Positions 56,010 through 64,000 of a DNA stretch of 64,000 nt are shown one piece after another (the first letter of the stretch is position 1; each line of letters opens with the position of its first letter). The notes under the pieces were generated by a model that saw only the letters and a program-made list of their open reading frames with translations, did not search any database and had not been told where the DNA came from. Both the position numbers and the translations under genes were made by a program. The DNA is taken from NCBI RefSeq assembly GCF_004122095.1, contig NZ_SAWZ01000005.1:62001-126000 (forward strand), written 5' to 3'. The stretch is from Pseudoxanthomonas composti (GTDB lineage: Bacteria; Pseudomonadota; Gammaproteobacteria; Xanthomonadales; Xanthomonadaceae).

Positions 56010-56636
56010 TCAGGCGGACTGGATGGTGTCGTCGGCGCGGCGCTCGAGCACCTGGTCGACCAGGCCGTAGGCCTGCGCATCCACCGCGCTCTTGAAGTTG
56101 TCGCGCTCGGTATCGCGCGCGATCGTCTCCAGCGACTGGCCGGTGTGCTTGGCCAGGATCTCGTTCAGGCGGTGGCGCAGGGTCAGGATCTCGCGGGCGT
56201 GGATGTCGATGTCCGTGGCCTGGCCCTGGAAGCCGCCCAGCGGCTGGTGGATCATCACCCGCGAGTTCGGCAGGGCGTAGCGCTTGCCCGCCTCGCCGGC
56301 CGCCAGCAGCAAGGCGCCCATGCTGGCCGCCTGGCCGACGCAGATGGTGCTCACGGCCGGCTTGATGTACTGCATGGTGTCGTAGATGGCCATGCCGGCC
56401 GTGACCACGCCGCCGGGCGAGTTGATGTAGAAGCTGATGTCCTTTTCCGGATTCTCCGCTTCCAGGAACAGCATCTGCGCCACGATGACGTTGGCCACGT
56501 TGTCGTCGACCGGACCGACCAGGAAGATCACCCGCTCCTTGAGCAGGCGCGAGTAGATGTCGTACGCCCGCTCCCCACGGCTGGTCTGCTCGACCACCAT
56601 GGGGACCAGGTTCAGGGCTTTGGTTTGGATGCTCAT
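56010..56636 (-). CDS. clpP: ATP-dependent Clp protease proteolytic subunit ClpP
   Basis: Serine protease of 208 residues that forms the two-ring chamber. Triad: Ser in [12 protein letters not shown], His in MIHQPLGG, and Asp in the [15 protein letters not shown] region. Start block [30 protein letters not shown] with a short propeptide before it. It follows tig by 43 bp. Confidence 0.97.
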   Translation of the reverse strand: MSIQTKALNLVPMVVEQTSRGERAYDIYSRLLKERVIFLVGPVDDNVANVIVAQMLFLEAENPEKDISFYINSPGGVVTAGMAIYDTMQYIKPAVSTICVGQAASMGALLLAAGEAGKRYALPNSRVMIHQPLGGFQGQATDIDIHAREILTLRHRLNEILAKHTGQSLETIARDTERDNFKSAVDAQAYGLVDQVLERRADDTIQSA

Positions 56637-56679
56637 GCTGTTTTCCGATACTTGGCCCCGACCCACGCCGGCGCCCGAC

Positions 56680-57972
56680 TCAATTGCGGATGGCTTCCTG
56701 GAAGGATAGCGCCTGCTCGGTGTGCTGGGCGCGCTCGGCGATCCAGTCGATCACCTGCTCTTCCATCACCCGGGCCTGCAACCCGCTCATGAGTTGGGGG
56801 TCGTTGCGGTACAACTCAATGACCTGTTCCGGCTCTTCGTAGGTCGAGGCGATCAGGCGCATGGTCTCGTTGAGACGCTTCGGGTCCAGGCGCAGCTCGT
56901 TCTTGCGGGCCACCTCGCCGACCAGCAGGCCGACCAGGACGCGCTTGCGGGCGGCATCCATGAAGCCTTCGTGGGCGTTGTCCGGCACCTGCGGGTTCTG
57001 GCCGGCACGGCGGGCCTGCTCGATCTGCTGGCCCAGCATGTTGCGGGCCTCGGCCTCGACCAAGCGCGGCGGCATCTCGACCTGGGCATAGTTGGCGATC
57101 AGCTGCTCGCCCACTTCGCGGCGCAGGCGGTTCATCAGCGCGCCCTTGAGCTCACGCTCCAGGTTGGTGCGGATGTCCTTGCGGAACTGCTCGGCGTCGC
57201 CGCTCTTGACGCCGAAGCTCTTGATGAACTCCTTGTCCACCTCCGGCATGTGCGACTCGGACACCTCGGTGACCTTCAGGTGCACGGTGGCCTTGCGACC
57301 GGCCAGCTGCGGCACACGCCAATCGGCGGGGAACTCGACCTCGATGGTCTTTTCCTCGCCCTTGGACATGCCGACCAGGGCCTTTTCGATCTCCGGGAAC
57401 ATCACACCCGAGCCGATCAGGGTGGCGCCCTTCTCGGCGCCCTCGGCCGGCAGGCGCTCCTCGCCAGCCTGCGACCAGGTCTCCAGCGCGACGCGGTCGC
57501 CTTCAGCGGCGGCACGCTCCACGGTACGGAAGCTGCGACGCTGCAAGCGCAGGTTCTCGATCATCTGATCGATGTCGGCGTCGGTGACCTCGGCCGTATG
57601 CCGCACGACCTGCAGCTTGGTCATGTCCAGGTCGCCGAATTCCGGCACCACCTCAAACGTGGCCACCCACTCCAGCTCGCCCTCGCCCACCGGCTCCAGG
57701 CGCGGCTGGCCGGCGATCTGCAGGGCGTTGTCGCGCACGGCCGAATCGAAGGTCTCGCGCAGCAGGCCGTTGAGCGCCTCGGCGCGCACCTGCTTGCCGA
57801 ACCGCTGCTCGATCACCTTGGCGGGCACCTTGCCTGGGCGGAAGCCCTTGATGCGCGTGGTGCGGGCCAGTTCGCGCATGCGGCCACCCACGTGGGTGTC
57901 CAGGCGTTCGGCCGGCAGGGTGAAACTCATGCGGCGCTCGAGATTGCCGATCGATTCGACCGAAACTTGCAT
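56680..57972 (-). CDS. tig: Trigger factor
   Basis: Ribosome-bound chaperone and prolyl isomerase, 430 residues. The ribosome-binding signature is [20 protein letters not shown] (about 40-59). The PPIase FKBP-like domain (about 150-245) starts [16 protein letters not shown] and contains [32 protein letters not shown]. The C-terminal arms follow. Start at 57972. First gene of the tig-clpP-clpX-lon block; divergent from a tRNA cluster. Confidence 0.96.
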   Translation of the reverse strand: MQVSVESIGNLERRMSFTLPAERLDTHVGGRMRELARTTRIKGFRPGKVPAKVIEQRFGKQVRAEALNGLLRETFDSAVRDNALQIAGQPRLEPVGEGELEWVATFEVVPEFGDLDMTKLQVVRHTAEVTDADIDQMIENLRLQRRSFRTVERAAAEGDRVALETWSQAGEERLPAEGAEKGATLIGSGVMFPEIEKALVGMSKGEEKTIEVEFPADWRVPQLAGRKATVHLKVTEVSESHMPEVDKEFIKSFGVKSGDAEQFRKDIRTNLERELKGALMNRLRREVGEQLIANYAQVEMPPRLVEAEARNMLGQQIEQARRAGQNPQVPDNAHEGFMDAARKRVLVGLLVGEVARKNELRLDPKRLNETMRLIASTYEEPEQVIELYRNDPQLMSGLQARVMEEQVIDWIAERAQHTEQALSFQEAIRN

Positions 57973-58131
57973 ACTCACTGACTCCTGCTGCCCCAGCACG
58001 GCCTGTGCTGCGACGGTTGTGGTGGACCCGGGGAAACGCGAAGCGCCATCGACCCCAGCCGTAGGCACCTCGCGGAACGCGATAGTTTGGCCGATTCCCT
58101 GCACAGGTTCCAGCCGCCGGATAATTTTTCG

Positions 58132-58160
58132 TTGACAGCCACCACCTGCGTCCAGACAAT
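58132..58160 (+). promoter_or_regulatory. Promoter of the tRNA-Pro/Arg/His cluster
   Basis: TTGACA and GACAAT with a 17-base spacer, 63 bases before tRNA-Pro. The -35 is a perfect consensus. Confidence 0.75.
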
Positions 58161-58222
58161 AGCCGTCCTTTCGGGGCACCCGCTGTCCCGCAAGGTCGCC
58201 GCAAGGCGGGTTCCTGCAACTC

Positions 58223-58299
58223 CGGGGTATAGCGCAGTCTGGTAGCGCGCCTGCTTTGGGAGCAGGATGTCGGGGGTTCGAATCCCTCTACCCCGACCA
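58223..58299 (+). tRNA. tRNA-Pro(TGG)
   Basis: 77 bases with CCA; acceptor CGGGGTA / TACCCCG; anticodon loop TTTGGGA. Confidence 0.97.
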
Positions 58300-58335
58300 T
58301 CCCGCCTCGATGCGCTGCAAGCGAAACCCGGTCGA

Positions 58336-58412
58336 GCGCCCGTAGCTCAACTGGATAGAGCACCGGCCTTCTAAGCCGGCGGTTGCAGGTTCGATTCCTG
58401 CCGGGCGCGCCA
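58336..58412 (+). tRNA. tRNA-Arg(TCT)
   Basis: 77 bases with CCA; acceptor GCGCCCG / CGGGCGC; anticodon loop CTTCTAA. Confidence 0.97.
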
Positions 58413-58447
58413 TCAGGTGCCTTGGCTGGAAGTTGGTTGTGTCATGT

Positions 58448-58525
58448 GGTGGCTGTAGCTCAGTTGGTTAGAGTACTGGATTGTGATTCCAGATGTCGGG
58501 GGTTCGAGTCCCCTCAGCCACCCCA
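58448..58525 (+). tRNA. tRNA-His(GTG)
   Basis: 78 bases counting the extra 5' G that pairs with discriminator C, the identity mark of tRNA-His; anticodon loop TTGTGAT; CCA encoded. Confidence 0.96.
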
Positions 58526-58546
58526 CCCTCTGCACATCGAAAGATG

Positions 58547-58574
58547 TTGCAGTACCGAAAAAATCGCATATACT
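58547..58574 (+). promoter_or_regulatory. Promoter of tRNA-Lys
   Basis: TTGCAG and TATACT with a 16-base spacer; start expected a few bases before the tRNA at 58590. Confidence 0.7.
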
Positions 58575-58589
58575 GTGCGACCAGTTTCG

Positions 58590-58665
58590 GGGCCGTTAGC
58601 TCAGTTGGTAGAGCAGTTGACTCTTAATCAATAGGTCCAAGGTTCGAATCCTTGACGGCCCACCA
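58590..58665 (+). tRNA. tRNA-Lys(CTT)
   Basis: 76 bases with CCA; acceptor GGGCCGT / ACGGCCC; anticodon loop CTCTTAA gives CTT. Confidence 0.96.
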
Positions 58666-58671
58666 AATAGA

Positions 58672-58705
58672 ACAGCCGCTTAGCGAAAGCCAGGCGGCTG
58701 TTTTT
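58672..58705 (+). terminator. Terminator of the tRNA cluster
   Basis: ACAGCCGC pairs with GCGGCTGT and is followed by TTTTT; it begins 7 bases after tRNA-Lys. Confidence 0.88.
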
Positions 58706-58839
58706 CTATGCGCGATTCCGTTGGCGCGTTTCGTTTGTCCGTCGGGCCGCGCGCACCGATTCTGACGACGAAGTGCCAGGCCTGATGAAGCCCGTAGCGC
58801 GCGAAGCAACTGCGTTCGCTCAGCTGGCAAAGCCGCGTC

Positions 58840-60330
58840 TTATCGCGCGAGCGCCACGCGGTTGCGGCCGGCGGCCTTGGCGTCGTAGAGCGCGTCGTCG
58901 GCTGCGCGGATGAGCTGGTCGCGCGCCTCGGCATCCTCACGGCTGCGCGGGTGGGTCAGCGAGGCGCCGATGCTCACCGAGAGGAAGCGTCCGGTGCGGC
59001 TTTCCATATGCGGGACGGCAAGCGCCAGCACCGCCAGGCGCACGCTTTCGGCCATCTCGCCCAGGCCTTGAAGATCGATGCCCGGCAGGATCAGCGCCAT
59101 CTCCTCGCCGCCGTAACGCGCCGGCGTATCGGCGGGACGACGTGCGCATTGGCGGACGGCTTCGGCCACGCGCTTGAGACACAGGTCGCCGGCCTGATGG
59201 CCATAGGTGTCGTTGAAACTCTTGAAGTCGTCGACGTCGATCATCAGCAGGCCGATCGAGGTGCCCTGCCGCGCCGCGCGCGCCCATTCGTTCTCCAGGA
59301 CTTCCTCGAACGCGCGCCGATTGGCCAGCCCGGTCAGGCTGTCGGTGCGGGCCAGTTGCGCCATGCGCGACTCGGCCAGCTCGCGCAGGCGCAACTGGCG
59401 CGCCAGCCAGGTGCCCAGGACCACGCACAGCAGGACCGAGACCAGGGTCAGGGTCCCGTGCACCCAAGCCGCTTTGCGCCAGGCAGCGAGCACCTCATTG
59501 CGCGACTCGGCGGCGATCACCATCAGGGGAAAACCGTCCACGCGCCGGAAGCTGCTCAGGCGCTCGATCTGATCCACCGGCGAACGGTAAGCCAACAGCC
59601 CGTCGTGATGCCCACGAATACGGCGGAACAGGTCCGTCGCCGCGAGCGAGCGGCCAACGTTGCCTTCGTTGTCGGGCGAGCGTGCGTAGATCACGCCGTC
59701 CTGGCCGACCAGCGCGATCACGCCTTGGTGCCCGAGATCGAAGTCCGCGTAGAAGTCGGCGAAGTACTGCGCCTCGATGCTGGCCAGCACCACGCCTGCG
59801 AAACGCCCGTCGGCGTCCTCGTAACGCCGGCTCAGGGTGATGATCCAACGCCCGTCCGAACGGCTCTGGATCGGCGGGCCTAGGTAGGAACGCCCGTCAT
59901 CGAAGCGCTGGTGATGACGAAAGTACAGCCGATCCTGGTTGTTCTGGCCCGCCGGCATCGTTCGCAGCGAGGAGGCCAGCCACCGACCATCGGCGCCGTA
60001 GACGAACAGGCCGCGGATGCGCGAGGAACGCTCGACCTCCTCGGCCAGAAACGCGTTCAACTCCCCCACGGGCTGGACACCGAAGGTTTCCAGGCGATCG
60101 ACCACACCCGTCAACACGCCATCGGCCAACAGAAGCGAGTCGGCTGCCTGGCGGGAGACGGACTTGGCCAGGTTGGACATGTCCTGCTCGGCGCCGGCCT
60201 CGGCCTGCCGGTGGCTGTCGGCCAGCCGCCACGCCTCGGTGGCGACGAAGGCCAGGCAGACGGCCAGCACGAAGGCTTGCAGCAGGATGGGGAGCAGGCG
60301 CGGGGCCTGCCGCTGCGACCGGTCCGTCAT
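58840..60330 (-). CDS. Membrane diguanylate cyclase with Cache sensor
   Basis: A c-di-GMP synthase of 496 residues. Order: first membrane helix (about 12-31), periplasmic dCache-like sensor (about 35-280; YGADGRWLASS, LYFRHHQRFDDGRSYLGPPIQSRSDGRWIITLSRR, VALV-like VIALVGQDGVIYARSP), second membrane helix (about 293-312) and GGDEF domain (about 325-490; LARTDSLTGLANRRAFEE, IDVDDFKSFNDTYGHQAGD). The active loop is GGEEM rather than GGDEF or GGEEF. An RPAD inhibitory I-site lies five residues before it. Likely senses a small periplasmic ligand and signals through c-di-GMP. Single gene. Confidence 0.93.
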   Translation of the reverse strand: MTDRSQRQAPRLLPILLQAFVLAVCLAFVATEAWRLADSHRQAEAGAEQDMSNLAKSVSRQAADSLLLADGVLTGVVDRLETFGVQPVGELNAFLAEEVERSSRIRGLFVYGADGRWLASSLRTMPAGQNNQDRLYFRHHQRFDDGRSYLGPPIQSRSDGRWIITLSRRYEDADGRFAGVVLASIEAQYFADFYADFDLGHQGVIALVGQDGVIYARSPDNEGNVGRSLAATDLFRRIRGHHDGLLAYRSPVDQIERLSSFRRVDGFPLMVIAAESRNEVLAAWRKAAWVHGTLTLVSVLLCVVLGTWLARQLRLRELAESRMAQLARTDSLTGLANRRAFEEVLENEWARAARQGTSIGLLMIDVDDFKSFNDTYGHQAGDLCLKRVAEAVRQCARRPADTPARYGGEEMALILPGIDLQGLGEMAESVRLAVLALAVPHMESRTGRFLSVSIGASLTHPRSREDAEARDQLIRAADDALYDAKAAGRNRVALAR

Positions 60331-60482
60331 CGATCCACAAGCTCGATGGAGGGTCGGGACGCGTCAGACGCTGCCCGATGCTCGTAGCCAATGGAATCCA
60401 TACGCCGGCACTGACTCTGGTCGAAGGCCGTATCGCCCAGGTCCATTGAATCACGCCCATGGGCACGGCGTGCGGCTGCCGG

Positions 60483-60488
60483 TAGAAT
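60483..60488 (+). promoter_or_regulatory. Candidate -10 box for tRNA-Leu
   Basis: TAGAAT, 11 bases before the tRNA. The rest of 60331-60482 shows nothing else recognisable. Confidence 0.5.
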
Positions 60489-60499
60489 GCGCCGACCTT

Positions 60500-60585
60500 G
60501 CGAAAGTGGCGGAATTGGTAGACGCACTGGATTTAGGTTCCAGCGGGTAACCCCCGTGGGGGTTCGAGTCCCCCCTTTCGCACCA
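60500..60585 (+). tRNA. tRNA-Leu(TAG)
   Basis: 86-base class II tRNA with CCA; acceptor GCGAAAG / CTTTCGC; anticodon loop TTTAGGT gives TAG; long variable arm. Confidence 0.97.
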
Positions 60586-60642
60586 TCGCTGACCGTCGGT
60601 TCGCCGCACCCCGCACGTGATCCGGCCAAAACGCGGAAACAA

Positions 60643-60666
60643 CAAGGGCGCCATTGGGCGCCCTTG
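60643..60666 (-). terminator. Hairpin after icd
   Basis: CAAGGGCGCC pairs with GGCGCCCTTG over a 4-base loop; the minus-strand tail TTGTTGTTT is only moderately T-rich. It could also end the tRNA-Leu transcript from the other side. Confidence 0.7.
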
Positions 60667-60694
60667 CCGTTTCTCACGCGAGAGTCCTGCGCAC

Positions 60695-61702
60695 TCAGAC
60701 GCGCGAAGCGATGGCCTTGGCGAAGCCCATCGTGTTGCCGGTGCCACCCAGATCGGGGGTGATCGAGTCCTTGGCTTCCAGCGTGGCCACGATGGCCTTG
60801 CGCAGGCGCGTGGCGTTCTCGGGCTGGCCGACATGGTCCAGCAGCTGCGCGGCCGCCAGCAGCAGCGCGCAGGGATTGGCCTTGCCCTGCCCGGCGATGT
60901 CCGGGGCCGAGCCGTGGACGGCCTCGAAGATCGCCGCCTCGGTGCCGATGTTGGCGCCAGGCGCCAATCCCAGGCCGCCAACCAGACCGGCGCACAGGTC
61001 CGAGAGGATGTCGCCGAACAGGTTGGTGGTCACGATGATGTCGAACTGCTCCGGACGCATCACCAGCTGCATGCAGGTGTTGTCCACGATCATCTCGTTG
61101 CACTCGATGTCCGGATACTGGGCGGCGACCTCGCGGCCCACCTTCAGGAACAGGCCCGAGGTGGACTTGATGATGTTGGCCTTGTGCACCAGGGTGACCT
61201 TCTTGCGGCCGGTGGCGCGGGCCAGGTCGAAGGCGTAGCGCACAATGCGCTCGGAGCCCTTGCGGGTCACGCGGGTCAGCGACACCGCGGTCTCGCCGTC
61301 GGCCGACACTTCCTGCCCTTCGGACAGGTAGGCGCCCTCGGTGTTCTCGCGCACGGTGATCAGATCCACGCCATCGGCGAAGCGCGACTTGGTGTTGGGG
61401 AAGGAGATCGCCGGACGCACGTTGGCATACAGGTCGAAATGGCGGCGCAGGGCGACGTTGATCGAGCTGAAGCCCTCGCCGACCGGCGTGGTCAGCGGAC
61501 TCTTGAGCGCGATCTTGTTCTTCTTGATGGACTCAAGGGTCTGCGCCGGCAGCAGATCGCCGTGCTTTTCCAGCGCCACCAGGCCGGCGTCGGCTTCCTC
61601 GTAGCTCAGCCCCGTCTTGAGCGCATCGAGCACATGCAGGGTGGCGTCCATGATTTCCGGGCCGATGCCGTCGCCGCGGATGACCGTGATGGTTTGCGTC
61701 AT
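60695..61702 (-). CDS. icd: NAD-dependent isocitrate dehydrogenase-like protein
   Basis: A 335-residue beta-decarboxylating dehydrogenase. It begins ITVIRGDGIGPEI. The substrate loop reads GEGFSSINVALRRHFDLYANVRP, with the Ser and Asn used by isocitrate enzymes. Later blocks: RENTEGAYLSEGQE, VHKANIIKSTSGLFL, TTNLFGDILSDL, EAVHGSAPDIAGQGKANP. It is much shorter than the NADP enzyme of Escherichia coli and resembles the NAD-dependent enzyme of Xanthomonas. A homoisocitrate or isopropylmalate role is less likely from the SSIN loop. No other TCA gene adjoins. Confidence 0.88.
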   Translation of the reverse strand: MTQTITVIRGDGIGPEIMDATLHVLDALKTGLSYEEADAGLVALEKHGDLLPAQTLESIKKNKIALKSPLTTPVGEGFSSINVALRRHFDLYANVRPAISFPNTKSRFADGVDLITVRENTEGAYLSEGQEVSADGETAVSLTRVTRKGSERIVRYAFDLARATGRKKVTLVHKANIIKSTSGLFLKVGREVAAQYPDIECNEMIVDNTCMQLVMRPEQFDIIVTTNLFGDILSDLCAGLVGGLGLAPGANIGTEAAIFEAVHGSAPDIAGQGKANPCALLLAAAQLLDHVGQPENATRLRKAIVATLEAKDSITPDLGGTGNTMGFAKAIASRV

Positions 61703-61938
61703 GAGTGTTTCCGGACTGTGGGGCGCAGTGCCGGTGCGGCACGCACCCAGGGGTGGGGTTCGGACAAAGTATGCCCCAGTGGAGACGGTTTCCCCAGTGA
61801 CGAAACAGGCCGGGAAACACTACTTGCGGGTAAATGGCCTCAAAGGCCCGCTTCTTCGCCGAAATTGACGATAAATAAAAGTATGCCGGGAGAAGTATGC
61901 ATTCAGGATACATACCTCTCACTGGGCTGATGCGCGGA
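61703..61938. other. Upstream region of icd with repeated AAGTATGC words
   Basis: The gap holds three copies of AAGTATGC (61767, 61879, 61893) and an AT-rich patch (61861-61882). On the minus strand these lie upstream of icd. GTATG and CATAC near 61895-61915 form a small inverted repeat. No gene is seen. Confidence 0.45.
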
Positions 61939-62331
61939 TCAGCCGTGCTCGTGCGCCACAGGCGCCTGCGCACCGCCTTCGAGCTGGTCGAGGAAGTCCA
62001 CGGCTCGGCGCAGGTGCGGAATGACGATGGAACCACCCACCACCAGGCCTACGGAGAAGGTCTCGAAGAACTCCTCGCGACTCACGCCCGCTTCCTTGCA
62101 CTGGGCCACGTGGTAGGCGATGCAGTCGTCGCAGCGCAGCACCATCGAGGCCACCAGCCCCAGCAGCTCCTTGGTCTTCACATCCAGCGCGCCCGCCTGG
62201 TAGGTCTGGGTATCCAGGGCGAAGAAGCGGCGGACGACCTGGTTGGGCTCGGCCAGGATCCGCTCGTTCATGCGCTTGCGGAAGGCGGTGAACTCGGCCA
62301 CGCGGTCCTGGGAAGCGGCGTCCTCGCTCAT
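61939..62331 (-). CDS. Carboxymuconolactone decarboxylase (AhpD-like) family protein
   Basis: A 130-residue all-helical protein of the CMD superfamily. The redox motif is LRCDDCIAYHVAQCKEAG, a CxxC followed by His as in AhpD-type peroxidase partners; a further Cys lies six residues on. KELLGLVASMV precedes it and SVGLVVGGSIVIPHLRRAVDFL follows. The ATG overlaps the grxC stop by 4 bases, so it is made together with a glutaredoxin. A thiol-peroxidase role is a fair inference; the aromatic decarboxylase role is unlikely. Confidence 0.87.
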   Translation of the reverse strand: MSEDAASQDRVAEFTAFRKRMNERILAEPNQVVRRFFALDTQTYQAGALDVKTKELLGLVASMVLRCDDCIAYHVAQCKEAGVSREEFFETFSVGLVVGGSIVIPHLRRAVDFLDQLEGGAQAPVAHEHG

Positions 62332-62618
62332 GCCGGGTTGCCCGCCAGCAGCGGCTCCAGCTTGCCGGCGCGGTGCAGCGCCATCATGTCGTCGTAGCCG
62401 CCGACGTGGGTCTCGCCGACGAAGATCTGCGGCACGCTGGTGCGACGGGTCCTGGCCATCATCTTCTCGCGCTCGGCCGGGTCCAGGTCGATGCGGACCT
62501 CCTCCCAGCTCTGCCCCTTGGACTTGAGGAAGTTCTTGGCCGCCACGCAGTACGGGCAGATCGCCGTGCTGTAGATGGTGATCTTGGGGCCGGGGGCGGC
62601 AGCGTCGGGTGTGCTCAC
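62328..62618 (-). CDS. grxC: Glutaredoxin 3
   Basis: A 96-residue dithiol glutaredoxin. The active site is ICPYCVAAKNFL (about 20-31), followed by TSVPQIFVGETHVGGYDDMMALHRAGKLEPLL, which binds glutathione. The GTG start at 62618 has AGGAAA six bases upstream. A 4-base overlap joins it to the CMD-family gene. Divergent from the M48 protease. Confidence 0.94.
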   Translation of the reverse strand: MSTPDAAAPGPKITIYSTAICPYCVAAKNFLKSKGQSWEEVRIDLDPAEREKMMARTRRTSVPQIFVGETHVGGYDDMMALHRAGKLEPLLAGNPA

Positions 62619-62791
62619 GGGAATTTCCTGGCATGGGTGTTGTCTGAGCCACTATGGTGACGCAAGTGCGGGTTCCCAACCGGGCCGATGGAACGGTGAG
62701 GATTAACGGCCGATTCACGCCTCGGACCGGGCACTGCACCATGCTTCCGCCGTCTCACCTGCCCTGCTTCGCACAGCCCAAGGAACCACGC

Positions 62792-64000
62792 GTGCGCCCA
62801 ACCCTGCTCGCCACTGCCCTGACCTTGCTGGTGGCCGCGCCGCTGGCCTGGGGCCAGCAGGACCTCAAGCTGCCCGACATCGGCTCCTCGGCCGGAGAGC
62901 TGCTGACCCCGGCGCGGCAGGAGGAGTACGGGGCGATGACGCTGCGCGAGCTGCGCAACTACGGCTACCTGCTGGACGACCCGCTGGTGTCGGACTGGCT
63001 GAGCGACCTGGGCCGGCGCCTGGGCGCCAAGAGCGACCGCCCCGAGCAGAAGTTCACCTTCTTCACCCTGCGCGACCGCCAGATCAACGCCTTCGCCACC
63101 CTGGGCGGCTACATTGGCATGAACTCCGGGCTGGTGCTGGCCGCCGAGCGCGAGGACGAGGTCGCCGCGGTGCTGGCGCACGAAATCGCCCACGTCACCC
63201 AGCAGCACGTGCTGCGCGGGGTGGAGCGGGCCCAGCGCGACCAGGTGCCGATCCTGCTGGGCATGCTGGGCGCCATCGTGGCCGCGCAGGCCGCTGGCGG
63301 GCGATCCAGCGGCGACGCCACCCAGGCGGCGCTGGCCAGCGCGATGGGCCTGATGGCGCAGCGCCAGATTGACTACACCCGCTCCAACGAGTCCGAGGCC
63401 GACCGGGTCGGCATCTATACGCTGGAGCGCGCCGGCTACGACCCGGAGGCCATGGCCGCCTTCTTCGAGCGCCTGCAGCTGGCCATGCGCAGCAATATGG
63501 GAAGCGGCCGCGACCAGTATCCGGATTACCTGCAGACCCACCCGGTCACCACCACGCGCATCAGCGAGTCGCGCCAGCGCGCCGAGCAGATCGAACGTGG
63601 CAAACGCACCACCACCACGGTGCGCACGCCCGGCGGCAAGGTCACCGAAAGCATTCCGCAGGAGGGCGACTACGCCAGCGGCCGCGCGCCGGGGCTGATC
63701 CCGGCCGCGCCCTTCGACTACACGCTGGTGGCCGGCAATGCCAAGGCAGGCAGCTCGGGCCTGTTCGCCCTGGCCAAGGAGCGCCTGCGCGTGCTGAGCG
63801 CCGATACACCGAACGCGGCGATCCGCGAATACCTGGGCATCCAGCGCGGCAAAGGCTCCCTGACCGATGCGCAGCGCTACGGCCTGGCCCTGGCGCAACT
63901 GCGCGACAACCAGGTCCAGGTGGCCGAACAGACCCTGGGCGAGCTGCTGGCGGAGGATCCGGACAACCCGTGGCTGATCATCGCCCTGGCGCAGGCGGAA
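62792..64000 (+). CDS. bepA: BepA-like M48 metalloprotease (3' end outside window)
   Basis: The first 403 codons of a periplasmic zinc metalloprotease with TPRs, running off the window. Signal peptide RPTLLATALTLLVAAPLAWGQ. Mature part: ELLTPARQEEYGAMTLRELRNYGYLLDDP, the substrate channel loop, then the zinc site HEIAHVTQQH and the third ligand in SNESEADRVGIYTLERAGYDP, and FFERLQ. A TPR-like region starts near residue 310. The GTG at 62792 is preferred because AAGGA lies 7 bases upstream and the signal peptide begins there; an ATG at 62741 adds 17 polar codons and lacks a ribosome-binding site. BepA helps assemble and clear outer membrane proteins such as LptD. Confidence 0.92.
   Translation, partial: MRPTLLATALTLLVAAPLAWGQQDLKLPDIGSSAGELLTPARQEEYGAMTLRELRNYGYLLDDPLVSDWLSDLGRRLGAKSDRPEQKFTFFTLRDRQINAFATLGGYIGMNSGLVLAAEREDEVAAVLAHEIAHVTQQHVLRGVERAQRDQVPILLGMLGAIVAAQAAGGRSSGDATQAALASAMGLMAQRQIDYTRSNESEADRVGIYTLERAGYDPEAMAAFFERLQLAMRSNMGSGRDQYPDYLQTHPVTTTRISESRQRAEQIERGKRTTTTVRTPGGKVTESIPQEGDYASGRAPGLIPAAPFDYTLVAGNAKAGSSGLFALAKERLRVLSADTPNAAIREYLGIQRGKGSLTDAQRYGLALAQLRDNQVQVAEQTLGELLAEDPDNPWLIIALAQAE

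Noticed and set aside
62615-63898. 427-residue open frame on the minus strand
   Set aside because: Antisense of the M48 protease, which has signal peptide, HEIAH zinc site and ribosome-binding site.

Overview
The window is about 67% GC chromosomal DNA of a gammaproteobacterium of the order Lysobacterales (Xanthomonadales). Pseudoxanthomonas, Stenotrophomonas, Luteimonas and Xanthomonas are the closest candidates. The assignment rests on protein character (Oar-like TonB receptor, TraB/GumN protein, NAD-type isocitrate dehydrogenase, KdkA), on gene order, and on families of intergenic palindromes. I see no prophage, transposase, CRISPR array or plasmid function. The content is mostly core housekeeping. 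The odd material is intergenic repeats and a few accessory operons.

Layout. 0-4.1 kb: end of a TPR-like gene, rhomboid protease, greB, rimO. 4.2-10.3 kb: eight co-directional, mostly overlapping genes (dienelactone hydrolase, HIT protein, pxpB, pxpC, pxpA, DUF969, DUF979, pcp), which read as a complete pyroglutamate salvage unit (peptide trimming, uptake, ATP-driven ring opening), followed by a 63-residue membrane protein. 10.3-10.9 kb has no gene but holds a nested palindromic element. 10.9-19.9 kb: dcd, mrp/apbC, Oar-like TonB receptor, DUF2147 protein, metG, a HAD phosphatase and an orphan RnfB-like ferredoxin. 19.9-28.7 kb: nnr-tsaE-amiC-mutL, followed by a DUF1684 lipoprotein and a GumN-like protein, with queG divergent; this is the enterobacterial yjeF-yjeE-amiB-mutL block with miaA replaced. 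28.7-32.4 kb: tandem repeats, hinT, and the recR-ybaB-dnaX block.

32.5-38.1 kb: tRNA-Ser(GGA), the 4.5S RNA gene ffs, a GNAT gene whose end runs antisense into ffs, an AraC regulator, moaE-D-C-A, an MBL-fold hydrolase and kdkA. 38.1-42.7 kb: heptosyltransferase, a 1022-residue membrane/spermidine-synthase-like fusion and a DUF6165 gene that overlaps it tail to tail. 42.9-48.5 kb: tRNA-Ser(CGA), PP2C phosphatase, dnaQ, GNAT, rnhA, methyltransferase, gloB and an MltD-like transglycosylase. 48.6-48.9 kb is a 60-bp tandem repeat array. 49-58 kb is the classic protein quality control block tig-clpP-clpX-lon-hupB, then tRNA-Val, two tRNA-Asp and ppiD. 58.2-60.6 kb: tRNA-Pro, -Arg, -His, -Lys, a Cache-GGDEF diguanylate cyclase and tRNA-Leu. 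60.7-64 kb: icd, a CMD-family protein, grxC and the start of a BepA-like M48 protease that leaves the window.

The most distinctive signals are: (1) the pyroglutamate operon, where context assigns a transport role to the DUF969/DUF979 pair; (2) three long inverted repeats built from AGGAGTGAG or AGGAACGAG words, in which both arms changed together; (3) two arrays of related hairpin repeats lying in opposite orientation 20 kb apart; (4) a 117-bp nested palindrome; and (5) a sigma32-like promoter for lon whose -10 box lies inside the clpX terminator-like hairpin. Starts marked GTG or TTG were chosen from Shine-Dalgarno position and family alignment as I remember it; no database search was run.
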